This document shows positions 6,973-14,374 of a stretch of 21,422 nt of DNA, in pieces. How positions within the stretch are numbered: the first letter of the stretch is position 1; the number at the start of each line of letters is the position of its first letter. The position numbers and the translations under genes were made by a program. Source of the DNA: an uncultured Lachnospiraceae bacterium (GTDB lineage: Bacteria > Bacillota > Clostridia > Lachnospirales > Lachnospiraceae); the NCBI GenBank assembly GCA_900549995.1, contig URQQ01000070.1:1-21422 (forward strand), written 5' to 3'. Below the pieces are notes generated by a model that had not been told where the DNA came from, did not search any database, and saw only the letters and a program-made list of their open reading frames with translations.

Positions 6973-8010
6973 TTAGAAATCAAAATCACTTACATTATCT
7001 TTTGTAAACACAACCAGCGGCAAGGAGATACTCATACTGATATCGTCTTTTTTCGGGGTAAAACTGCCCAGATCCCCAGCTTCATACGCCTTGTCTACTT
7101 CAATTCCATCCGTCACCATCTTATATGCACTATACACGGACAGATATCCATGATCTGGTGCACTCCATAACTGCACATCTTTGATAGAACCATCCTCAAG
7201 ATAGGGCTTCATTGTGTTTGGTGTAGAGTTTCCGCAGACAATTACTTCACCAGTCTTGCCTGCAGATACAACTGCATCAACTGCTCCAGGAAGATTCGGT
7301 GCACCAAGTGCAATGATTCCTTTGAGATCCGGATAGCTCTTCATCAAATCGCTTGCAAGTGTGTTTGCCTTCTGTGTATCCTCTCCCGCCTCTCTTGTAT
7401 CTACGATTTTAATATCCGGATATTTTTCGGCGATTCTGGCCTCGATTGCTTCGATCCAAAGTACCTGATTGGTAGCAGTGAAAGTTGTTGTAATGATTGC
7501 AACGTCTCCCTTTTCACCAATTTGTTCTGCCATAGAATCAATAATCGCATTTCCAAATATATCATAATCAACCAAGTTGACAAACATGTCTCTTACATCG
7601 GCGTCTGCGTCCCATGAAATAACTTTAATCCCTGCATCCTGCGCTTTTTTCAAAGTTGGAGAAATGGCCTCAGGATCGTTTGCCGCGATACATATCGCAT
7701 CCGGTTTTGTAGGAATGATCGTCTCCAGCATCTCGATCTGCTTATCAACTGTGGCTTCTGTAGGCCCCTGCCATGTAATGTCCGCCACATCCTTCAGTTC
7801 TTCTGCCGCTTTGTCTACTCCTTGTTTTACCGCATTATAATAGTCGATACCAACTACTTTTGGCATAACAACAACCCTGACCTTATCCTTAGAATCCCCC
7901 TTCGATTTACCCGAATCAGAATCTGAGTTCCCCTTGCCACATGCACTTAAGCCCAAAACCATCATAAGTACCAATAACACGCTCACTGCTTTTTTCATTT
8001 TCCCTTTCAT
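6973..8010 (-). CDS. LsrB/RhaS-like ABC substrate-binding lipoprotein
   Basis: A 345-aa secreted lipoprotein (signal ending LSAC, Cys24, then a Ser/Gly/Lys/Asp-rich linker) with a type I periplasmic-binding-protein fold. Family-typical stretches are MPKVVGIDYYNAV, WQGPTEATVDKQIEMLE, KVISWDADAD and the C-terminal VFTKDNVSDFDF, all close to LsrB (AI-2 receptor) and RhaS (rhamnose) proteins. Aligned by eye to Salmonella LsrB, the AI-2 contacts are Lys51, Asp134, Gln182, Pro241 and Ala243 (all kept), with Asn181 in place of the LsrB aspartate. The ATG at 8010 follows GGAGG by 7 nt. A small stem-loop (8039-8056) lies in the 55-nt gap after the permease and may favour higher expression of this gene. 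The ligand could be AI-2, a deoxy sugar or a relative; the sequence does not decide it. Confidence 0.85.
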   Translation of the reverse strand: MKGKMKKAVSVLLVLMMVLGLSACGKGNSDSDSGKSKGDSKDKVRVVVMPKVVGIDYYNAVKQGVDKAAEELKDVADITWQGPTEATVDKQIEMLETIIPTKPDAICIAANDPEAISPTLKKAQDAGIKVISWDADADVRDMFVNLVDYDIFGNAIIDSMAEQIGEKGDVAIITTTFTATNQVLWIEAIEARIAEKYPDIKIVDTREAGEDTQKANTLASDLMKSYPDLKGIIALGAPNLPGAVDAVVSAGKTGEVIVCGNSTPNTMKPYLEDGSIKDVQLWSAPDHGYLSVYSAYKMVTDGIEVDKAYEAGDLGSFTPKKDDISMSISLPLVVFTKDNVSDFDF

Positions 8011-8038
8011 TTTGTTTCCTCCTTGTTTTTTTATATGT

Positions 8039-8056
8039 TATCTGCTTGCACAGATA
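8039..8056 (-). other. small intergenic stem-loop between permease and binding protein
   Basis: TATCTG (8039-8044) and CAGATA (8051-8056) form a 6-bp stem with a 6-nt loop, followed on the minus strand by an A-rich stretch and the GGAGG of the binding-protein gene. Such hairpins often stabilise the mRNA end upstream of highly expressed binding-protein genes; that role is inferred. Confidence 0.35.
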
Positions 8057-8065
8057 GCTTCTTCT

Positions 8066-9010
8066 TTAAAGTTCCGCCTGTTTCTTTGAAGCCACAAAAT
8101 TATTAAAAGCCACTGCAAGTATGAGGATCAGGCCGATAATGACAGATTGTACTTCTGTCTGGATTGCCGCCGTGGTAAGTCCCAGACGGATAAAGACAAT
8201 GATCACCGCCGCTATGTAAGATCCCGCTAAGTTTGCTTTGCCACCCGCCAGGGATGCGCCTCCGAATACGGCAATCGTAATGGCATCCATCTCATAGTTA
8301 TTTCCATAATCCGCCTTTGCACTGCTCACTCTGCATGTAAACATAACACCAAGCAGCGCCGCAAAGAACCCCGACAGCATATAAACCTTTATTTTGTTCC
8401 ATGTTACTTTGATCCCCGAAAAAACAGCAACTTCTTCATTGTACCCAATCCCCTTGAGATAAGTTCCAAAGTTACTTTTATAGATAAAAACTGCGACCAA
8501 TATATATGCTAATGTAGTGACAATCAGTTGTACCGGAAACGGACCTACATTCCCCTGTCCCAGATAATAGATCTCCTCCGGAACAGAAATGGCTGAACCT
8601 TTGGATATGCCAAGGGCGATCCCTCTAAAGAGCCCCATAGTTGCAAGTGTCACAATCAATGCCGGTATCTTTAGTCTGCAAACTACAAAACCGTTCAATC
8701 CGCCACCGAAAAGACCTACCAGAAGACTCAGAATCACCGATATTCCCAAAGGAATTCCCGCCTGGCAGGCAAGCCCCAGACAGACAGAAGACAGTGCCAT
8801 CATAGAACCTACAGAAAGATCAATTCCCCCTGTAAGAATTACTAATGTCATTCCCAGACCGATAATGCTCGTCTCTGAAATAAACCTCGTGGCATTAAGC
8901 AGATAATCTGCTGTGAGGAAATATTCTGACAGTCCGGACATCACTCCAATTACAAGGACTAATACAATCAGGAGAATCAAAAAATTACTTTTTAAGATTT
9001 TTTTCATCAT
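8066..9010 (-). CDS. ABC sugar/AI-2-type permease (LsrD/RbsC-like)
   Basis: An integral membrane protein of 314 aa, strongly hydrophobic throughout, with the BPD_transp_2 pattern: TGGIDLSVGSMMALSSVCLG near residue 60, a GLNGFVVCRLKIPALIVTLATMGLFRGIALG stretch near 105-135, and the cytoplasmic coupling loop GYNEEVAVFSGIKVTWNKIKVY near 190. The GGASLAGGKANLAGSYIAAVIIVFIRLGL stretch near the C-terminus is also typical. It overlaps the upstream permease by 4 bp (ATGA type), and GGAGGG at about 10 nt supports the first of two adjacent ATGs. It forms the second half of the membrane channel of the importer, being third in an order equal to lsrA-C-D-B. Confidence 0.9.
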   Translation of the reverse strand: MMKKILKSNFLILLIVLVLVIGVMSGLSEYFLTADYLLNATRFISETSIIGLGMTLVILTGGIDLSVGSMMALSSVCLGLACQAGIPLGISVILSLLVGLFGGGLNGFVVCRLKIPALIVTLATMGLFRGIALGISKGSAISVPEEIYYLGQGNVGPFPVQLIVTTLAYILVAVFIYKSNFGTYLKGIGYNEEVAVFSGIKVTWNKIKVYMLSGFFAALLGVMFTCRVSSAKADYGNNYEMDAITIAVFGGASLAGGKANLAGSYIAAVIIVFIRLGLTTAAIQTEVQSVIIGLILILAVAFNNFVASKKQAEL

Positions 9011-9969
9011 ACTTTTTTGCCCTCCTTCATAATTCTTACTTTCAGCTTTTTAAAATCAATCGCATAGGATGCCACCGAGATAAAGATGATCAGCCCCTGC
9101 ACCGCCTGTTCCCAAAGTGCATCAATGCCGAAAAACACAAGCACCGTTCCCAGCGCACTGACCAGAAGCGCTCCCAAGAATACACCAGACACATCACCTT
9201 CACCTCCTATAGTACTTGCACCGCCTACAACCGCGGAGGAGATCAGCGTCATCTCCCAGCCTTTCCCTGTATTCGACTGAATGCCGCCGAATCTTGTAGT
9301 GTAGATAACCGCCGCCAGTCCTACCATAACTCCACAGACTGCAAAGGCAATAATACGCGTCAATTTTACATTGATTCCGCTGAGTCTGGCCGAATCCTGA
9401 TTGGATCCTACCGCATAGAAATTCCTTCCCCACTCTGTCCTGTTGAGAATAAACCACATAAGTGCCACAATTCCGATACTTATGTAGACAGGAATCGGAA
9501 TACCGAGCCATTTTCCCTGACCAATCTTTAAAATATCAGCCGGAAGTCCATTGATCCAGCTTCCCTTTGTAATAATAATCAACAGCCCTCTGTAAATGCT
9601 GAGAAGTCCCAATGTAGCCACGATCGCATCTAACTTAAGCATAGTCACCACCAGCCCATTGACAACGCCAAGTACCAGACCGACCGCTAAAGCTCCCAGG
9701 ATCACCGCAATCATGGGCAACCCGGATTTTGCGAGAATTCCAGCCGTAGTACAGCAGGCTGCCAGAACAGCCCCTACTGATACATCAATATCCCCCACCA
9801 GCAGAACACAGAGCATGCCCATCGCTGCAATAGCTGTCGTTGAAGTGTTTAAAAGAATATCTGTCGCATTCTCAAAAGTAAAAAAGGAAGGTGCTCTGCA
9901 AATCATGATCACCAGTATAACTGCGTAAAATACCAGCAGTGCTTTCATCGCTTTTCTATTCTTATACAT
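9007..9969 (-). CDS. ABC sugar/AI-2-type permease (LsrC/RbsC-like)
   Basis: A 320-aa polytopic membrane protein of the same family as its downstream neighbour: VGDIDVSVGAVLAACCTTAG near residue 60, GVVNGLVVTMLKLDAIVATLGLLSIYRG near 105-130, the coupling loop GSNQDSARLSGINVKLTRI near 190, and VVGGASTIGGEGDVSGVFLGALLVSALG near 250. The start ATG at 9969 lies 3 nt after the ATPase stop, with GGAGAA inside the ATPase 3' end, so translation is probably coupled. The two permeases are clearly divergent paralogues and likely form a heterodimer. Confidence 0.9.
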   Translation of the reverse strand: MYKNRKAMKALLVFYAVILVIMICRAPSFFTFENATDILLNTSTTAIAAMGMLCVLLVGDIDVSVGAVLAACCTTAGILAKSGLPMIAVILGALAVGLVLGVVNGLVVTMLKLDAIVATLGLLSIYRGLLIIITKGSWINGLPADILKIGQGKWLGIPIPVYISIGIVALMWFILNRTEWGRNFYAVGSNQDSARLSGINVKLTRIIAFAVCGVMVGLAAVIYTTRFGGIQSNTGKGWEMTLISSAVVGGASTIGGEGDVSGVFLGALLVSALGTVLVFFGIDALWEQAVQGLIIFISVASYAIDFKKLKVRIMKEGKKV

Positions 9970-9972
9970 GTC

Positions 9973-11466
9973 TTAATTCTCCTTTCCAGCAAGCGCAAGT
10001 CCAAGAATCTCTTCTTTATCAGCTTCTTTTGGAAGTTCCCCGGCGATCATCCCCTGTCTCATAATAATGATCCGGTCTGCAATCATCTTTGTTTCTTCAA
10101 TATCTGATGATACGACCAATACTCCTTTTCCTTCTTCGGCCAACTTTTCAATCAGCTTATATATCTCCATTTTCGCCCCGATATCAACGCCACAGGTAGG
10201 TTCATCAAGGATCAGCAGATCTGGATTGGTATTCAACCACTTTCCAATCACGATTTTCTGCTGATTTCCTCCTGAGTATGCACCCCCGTCCAGCTTTGCA
10301 GTCGGCGGGTTCAGCAGAAGCCCGTTCACCTGCGTCTCCACTTTCTCTTTTTCCCTGGCACTGTTGCGAAAGCCAGCCGCTGAAAGTACTGGCAAAGCTG
10401 ACATCACCATGTTTTCAGCCGCACTCATCTGCTTAACAAGCCCCTGCCTTCCCCTGTCTTCCGGCACCATCGCAATTCCTTGTTTAATGATATCCCAGGT
10501 CTTTTTCTTCACCGGACGCCCTTTAAAAATAATCTCTCCAGAGTCATAACTGTCTATTCCGAACACTGCCCGCATCACTTCTGTACGCCCTGCGCCTACC
10601 AATCCCGACAGTACAACGATTTCTCCTCTTCTTACCTGAAAACTGACATTCCTAAAATAAGGCTTGGCACTTATATTTTTTACATCCAGAAGAATCTCGC
10701 CTTTTTCTTTTATCTTCTTCTCCAGCACATAATCCGCCTCTTTTCCCAGCATCCCCTTGGTGACCCATTCCGTTGTGGCATCCGAAGTCATCTTCGTACC
10801 GATAATTTTTCCATCCCGCATGACCGTTACCCGATCTGTAATCTGGAAGATTTCTTCCATTCTATGTGAGATGTAGATGATAGACGTCCCTTCCTTCTTC
10901 AGTTTATTTACAATCATAAACAGCATTTCCGTTTCCTGTTTTGATAAAGAAGAAGTCGGTTCATCCATGATGAGAATCTTTGCATCTATAGTCAATGCCT
11001 TTGCAATCTCGACTAACTGGGCTGAAGCTTTGCCCAGGTTTGCCAGCTTCTCATATGGATCAATATCCACCCCAAGCCGTTCAAATGTTTGATGCGCAAC
11101 CCGTTCCATCCCCTTCCAATCCAACTGTCCATGCACTTTAAGCCTTTTTCCCACGAACAGGTTTTCAAGAACAGATAGTTGTGGATAAAGGCTGGTTTCC
11201 TGATAGATTGTCGCTACTCCTAACGCCTGTGCTTTTGCCGGATTTAGATTTTTCGTCATCTGACCTCCGATATACACCTCCCCTTTATCCTGAGCAAGCG
11301 CACCTGATATGATTTTAATCAAGGTACTTTTGCCGGCTCCGTTAATACCGAGCAACGCCTGAACCTCTCCCCTCTCGACTTCAAAATCGATTCCTTTCAG
11401 AACGTGATTACCGCCGAAACTCTTATATATATCCTTCGTTTTTAGCACAATTTTTTCTTCATTCAT
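9973..11466 (-). CDS. double ABC ATPase of the LsrA/RbsA/RhaT type
   Basis: A 497-aa protein with two fused nucleotide-binding domains that powers the importer. Domain 1 has Walker A GINGAGKST (40-48), a Q-loop at YQE (88-90), Walker B ILIMDEP (164-170) and the switch His201; its signature region (LGKASAQLVEIAKAL) is degenerate, as is usual in this family. Domain 2 has the family's degenerate Walker A GLVGAGRTE (288-296), a canonical signature YSGGNQQK (397-404) and Walker B LLILDEP (417-423). The ATG at 11466 has GGAGG close upstream. First gene of the operon; the leader and control region (11467-11700) carry the phased repeats and promoter listed separately. Confidence 0.93.
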   Translation of the reverse strand: MNEEKIVLKTKDIYKSFGGNHVLKGIDFEVERGEVQALLGINGAGKSTLIKIISGALAQDKGEVYIGGQMTKNLNPAKAQALGVATIYQETSLYPQLSVLENLFVGKRLKVHGQLDWKGMERVAHQTFERLGVDIDPYEKLANLGKASAQLVEIAKALTIDAKILIMDEPTSSLSKQETEMLFMIVNKLKKEGTSIIYISHRMEEIFQITDRVTVMRDGKIIGTKMTSDATTEWVTKGMLGKEADYVLEKKIKEKGEILLDVKNISAKPYFRNVSFQVRRGEIVVLSGLVGAGRTEVMRAVFGIDSYDSGEIIFKGRPVKKKTWDIIKQGIAMVPEDRGRQGLVKQMSAAENMVMSALPVLSAAGFRNSAREKEKVETQVNGLLLNPPTAKLDGGAYSGGNQQKIVIGKWLNTNPDLLILDEPTCGVDIGAKMEIYKLIEKLAEEGKGVLVVSSDIEETKMIADRIIIMRQGMIAGELPKEADKEEILGLALAGKEN

Positions 11467-11490
11467 AACTTCCTCCGTTCTTTTATCATC

Positions 11491-11510
11491 TTTCGTTTTC
11501 TTTCGTTTTG
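11491..11510. promoter_or_regulatory. tandem TTTCGTTTT repeats in the importer leader (proximal operator candidate)
   Basis: Two 10-bp direct repeats, TTTCGTTTTC and TTTCGTTTTG, lie back to back in the predicted 5' leader of the ATPase gene. Spacing of one helical turn and the TTTCGTTT core resemble sites of DeoR-family sugar regulators (e.g. the AgaR consensus). A matching cluster is at 11661-11690. Confidence 0.45.
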
Positions 11511-11551
11511 CATTTTGTTTTTTCTATGTTTTATATTTTATTTATAGTATA

Positions 11552-11580
11552 ATGATATGACATAGATCGACATATTTCAA
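11552..11580 (-). promoter_or_regulatory. sigma-A promoter of the importer operon
   Basis: Minus-strand -35 TTGAAA (11575-11580), -10 TATCAT (11552-11557), spacer 17 nt; predicted leader about 80 nt. Three contiguous 10-bp units (ATATGTTGAA, ATATGTCGAT, CTATGTCATA; 11585 down to 11556) cover the -35 box and spacer, which suggests a regulator site on the promoter. Confidence 0.65.
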
Positions 11581-11660
11581 CATATTTTTATATTTTTGTC
11601 AGTAATATTGATTTTATGCAGTTATTTTTGTGCATTTTGAACATCATTAAGCGTATTATT

Positions 11661-11690
11661 TTTCGTTTATTTTCGTTTTTCCGTTTTCAT
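11661..11690. promoter_or_regulatory. tandem TTTCGTTT repeats upstream of the importer promoter (distal operator candidate)
   Basis: Three 10-bp-phased units, TTTCGTTTAT, TTTCGTTTTT and a diverged CCGTTTTCAT, lie about 80 bp upstream of the -35 box and about 170 bp from the proximal cluster. The pair would suit repression by looping (inference). The remaining bases of 11467-11747 are very AT-rich with nothing else recognised. Confidence 0.45.
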
Positions 11691-11747
11691 CATTTTTTAC
11701 ACAGGAAAATTATTCCTTATAATACAAATGAAAGCCCCAACTGAATA

Positions 11748-11805
11748 GAAATAGAACACAAAATCCACCAGCAAAATTTTGCCAGTGGATTTTGTGTTCT
11801 ATTTC
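11748..11805 (-). terminator. long hairpin terminator after the aldehyde dehydrogenase gene
   Basis: A perfect 21-bp stem (11748-11768 with 11785-11805) encloses two mismatches and a further self-complementary GCAAAATTTTGC (11771-11782). It lies 11 nt past the stop at 11817. The U-tract is weak (TTCTATTTCTATT on the minus strand). The 3' flank repeats TTTCTATTTC units. It probably ends the hydS operon. Confidence 0.7.
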
Positions 11806-11816
11806 CATTTCTATTT

Positions 11817-13187
11817 CTATTTCTCAAACATGCGAATCATTTTTTCTTTTGTCTTCGTATATGGATAATACCGAAACGGTAGGTCAATCCAAACCGCTTT
11901 CTTTACAATACTGCGGGTGTGGGAAAATGTCTGGAAACTTTTCTTCCCATGATAAGAACCCATGCCGCTGTTTCCAACTCCTCCGAATCCAAGTTCGCTT
12001 GTTGCCAGGTGAATGATCGTATCATTGATACATCCGCCTCCGAAACTTACGGACTTCAGGAACTTCTTCTGCACTTCCTTCCTCTGCGAAAAGAGATATA
12101 ATGCCAACGGCTTTTCTCTCCCCCGGATAAAGCGGATTGCGTCGTCCACATTCCGGTATGTGAGCACCGGGAGTATCGGGCCAAAGATCTCCTCCTGCAT
12201 CAGAGGATTTTTCCCGTTCACATGATCTACCACTGTCGGCGCAATCTTTAAGGTCTGCGGATCACATTCTCCTCCGATGACAACTGCCTGATCCTCCAGA
12301 AGCTCGCTGAGGCGCCGGAAATGCTTTTCATTGATGATCTTCACCAACTGTTCATTCTGAACCGGGTTCTCACCAAAAAACTCACGAATCACATTTCTCA
12401 GGTAGAATAAAAACCGGTCTTTCAGATTCTCTCGGATCAGCAGGTAATCGGGAGCTACACAAGTCTGACCGGCATTTAAAAATTTGCCGAATGCGATCCG
12501 TTTCGCCGCCAGCTTAAGGCTGCGCGCATCGTCCACAATACAAGGGCTCTTTCCGCCCAGTTCCAGTGTGACCGGTGTCAGATAGCGGCTCGCCTTCTCC
12601 ATCACAATCTTGCCGACATTCACGCTCCCCGTAAAGAAGATATAGTCAAAACGTTGTTCCAGAAGCTCTGCATTTTCTTTTCTGCCGCCTTCTACTACTG
12701 CGACATATCTCTTATTGCAGGTATCTTCCACCATCTTTTTGATCACACGGGATACGCTCGGTGCGTAGGCGCTCGGTTTGATGATCACCGTATTCCCTGC
12801 AGCAATCGCACCGACAGCTGGCTCCACGGAGAGCATGAACGGATAATTCCACGGACTCATCACCAGTGTCACGCCGTATGGCTCATACGTCTCATAGCTT
12901 TCACCATAGAATTGTGCCAGAGGTGTCCGCACCTTTTTTGCCTTTGACCATATTTCTATGTGCCTGATCTGGTAATCGATTTCACTTAACACCAGCCCGA
13001 TCTCACACATATAAGACTCAGCGGCATCTTTATTCAGATCCCGTTTCAGAGCCTCACAGATCAAATCCTGATGTCTCATAATCCATCTCCTGAGGGACTG
13101 GAGCACCCGGATTCTGTTTTTTATATTCTTCGTATCATCTGTATGAAAGAAATCCCTCTGCATTTGAACCAGCGTTTGAATCTCCAT
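11817..13187 (-). CDS. NAD(P)-dependent aldehyde dehydrogenase, ALDH3-type
   Basis: A 456-aa cytosolic dehydrogenase that oxidises an aldehyde to the acid; its length and short N-terminus fit the class 3 family. Catalytic landmarks: SPWNYPF (Asn114), the general base in VTLELGGKSP (Glu209), the nucleophile in NAGQTCVAPDY (Cys243), GSVNVG near residue 187 and EEIFGPILPV in the C-terminal half. The ATG at 13187 has GGAGG close upstream. It starts 13 nt after the phosphatase stop, so it is the last gene of the hydS operon; its presence there suggests a link between redox or hydrogen sensing and removal of an aldehyde (inference). The true substrate is unknown. Confidence 0.92.
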   Translation of the reverse strand: MEIQTLVQMQRDFFHTDDTKNIKNRIRVLQSLRRWIMRHQDLICEALKRDLNKDAAESYMCEIGLVLSEIDYQIRHIEIWSKAKKVRTPLAQFYGESYETYEPYGVTLVMSPWNYPFMLSVEPAVGAIAAGNTVIIKPSAYAPSVSRVIKKMVEDTCNKRYVAVVEGGRKENAELLEQRFDYIFFTGSVNVGKIVMEKASRYLTPVTLELGGKSPCIVDDARSLKLAAKRIAFGKFLNAGQTCVAPDYLLIRENLKDRFLFYLRNVIREFFGENPVQNEQLVKIINEKHFRRLSELLEDQAVVIGGECDPQTLKIAPTVVDHVNGKNPLMQEEIFGPILPVLTYRNVDDAIRFIRGREKPLALYLFSQRKEVQKKFLKSVSFGGGCINDTIIHLATSELGFGGVGNSGMGSYHGKKSFQTFSHTRSIVKKAVWIDLPFRYYPYTKTKEKMIRMFEK

Positions 13188-13200
13188 GTCATCCTCCTGA

Positions 13201-14373
13201 TTAATAATATTTTACTGTTACCTGTTTTCCCAGATGTTCTGCAACCTCTTTCAGCTGTTCTACGAGATTCATGCGGACACTTAAATCAAACGGAAGATTC
13301 ATATTCTGGTGTGCCACGTTCATTGCCGTCCCCACGAACAGATTCACTTCCGTGCACTCTTCGATGAACAGCTTCGCAAGCTTCGATGCTCCGTTATTTG
13401 CATCCAGCTCGTCAAAGAATTCCACATCAAAATCATCTTTTTCATACCGTTTCAGAAGCTTCAGCGCCTTTCCGATCGTGAGAACCCCTTCCGTTACCAG
13501 ATCCAGCCCTTCGATGGTTGCCATCGGCGGAACATTCGGGTCTGCGTAATCAAGAGAAGTCACGATATTCTTATGAAGGATCCGGGCCGCAATATTGGCA
13601 CTCGTACCGCCGGATACTACTTTCTTGCCCTCCATCGCCATGAATTCTTTCATCAGGCGCTCATCGTCTTCCTTGTTCTTCGGAGGGCCGGTAAAGATGT
13701 TGACCACCTGTCTCTGTATGACACGGGTGACAGCAATTGTCGTATCATCCCCCGGTTTCTGCGCATAGAGATCATCACACGCCTGACTCAGCATTGCTGC
13801 AAGACGAGACGCCGACATCGTCTCCTTCGTGCATTTCAAAGTGTACTCCGCCATGCTTTCCCATGTCCAGCCAAAGTTCAGAAGATCACCGACTCCGGCG
13901 TATATCACTCCGTCACTCATCAGCACAAAACAGTCATTCAGTTCTACTTTAAAACGGTACTCATGAATCTTTTTCCCTTCGATCATCCGCTCTTCGTATG
14001 GATATTTTACAAGCTTCTTCTCTCTCACAAACACACAGTCCGGGTTATCAAACTCGACCAGATATGCATCACCATTATGAAAGATCTGAAGGATACTGAA
14101 AGTTGCATAGGCTACTTCCCTCACTTTGCAGACCGGAAGTGTCTTGGCTATTGTCTCCACACAGGACTCAATGGATGCCCCTTTCAGGAACATCGTCCCG
14201 AGTATTTTTGAAGTCAGCGTCGCCAGAATATTGGCCTTGACACCGCTTCCCATGCCATCTGCCAGAATCACAATATCCGAATCTGCCGTCTTTAGTATCT
14301 CTACTTTATCTCCGCACAATTCCTCGTGATGTTTATTTAAGCTTTTCCATGCCACATCAATACTGACATTCAT
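13201..14373 (-). CDS. SpoIIE/PP2C-type protein phosphatase with unassigned C-terminal domain
   Basis: A 390-aa protein. Residues about 1-220 form a SpoIIE/PP2C-like serine/threonine phosphatase: ILADGMGSG (Asp39), FVLMSDGV (Asp154) and KPGDDTTIAVTRV (Asp209, Asp210) are the metal-binding aspartates. Residues about 225-390 are a separate domain with GPPKNKEDDERLMKEF, SGGTSANIAARI (254-265) and FFDELDANNGASKLAKLFIE; I cannot assign it. I chose the ATG at 14373 because GAGGGGGAA lies just upstream and the gene begins right after the TAG of the hydS-like gene. Phosphatases of this kind are known neighbours of sensory [FeFe]-hydrogenases, so it probably acts in the output of that sensor by dephosphorylating an unknown protein. 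Confidence 0.85.
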   Translation of the reverse strand: MNVSIDVAWKSLNKHHEELCGDKVEILKTADSDIVILADGMGSGVKANILATLTSKILGTMFLKGASIESCVETIAKTLPVCKVREVAYATFSILQIFHNGDAYLVEFDNPDCVFVREKKLVKYPYEERMIEGKKIHEYRFKVELNDCFVLMSDGVIYAGVGDLLNFGWTWESMAEYTLKCTKETMSASRLAAMLSQACDDLYAQKPGDDTTIAVTRVIQRQVVNIFTGPPKNKEDDERLMKEFMAMEGKKVVSGGTSANIAARILHKNIVTSLDYADPNVPPMATIEGLDLVTEGVLTIGKALKLLKRYEKDDFDVEFFDELDANNGASKLAKLFIEECTEVNLFVGTAMNVAHQNMNLPFDLSVRMNLVEQLKEVAEHLGKQVTVKYY

Positions 14374-14374
14374 A

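Noticed and set aside
11748..11805. 21-bp inverted repeat as the end of an insertion sequence
   Set aside because: Its position just after a stop codon and its single stem-loop form fit a terminator; there are no flanking duplications.
13309..14211. 300-aa plus-strand ORF opposite the phosphatase gene
   Set aside because: Antisense shadow of a well-supported gene with metal-binding motifs on the other strand.
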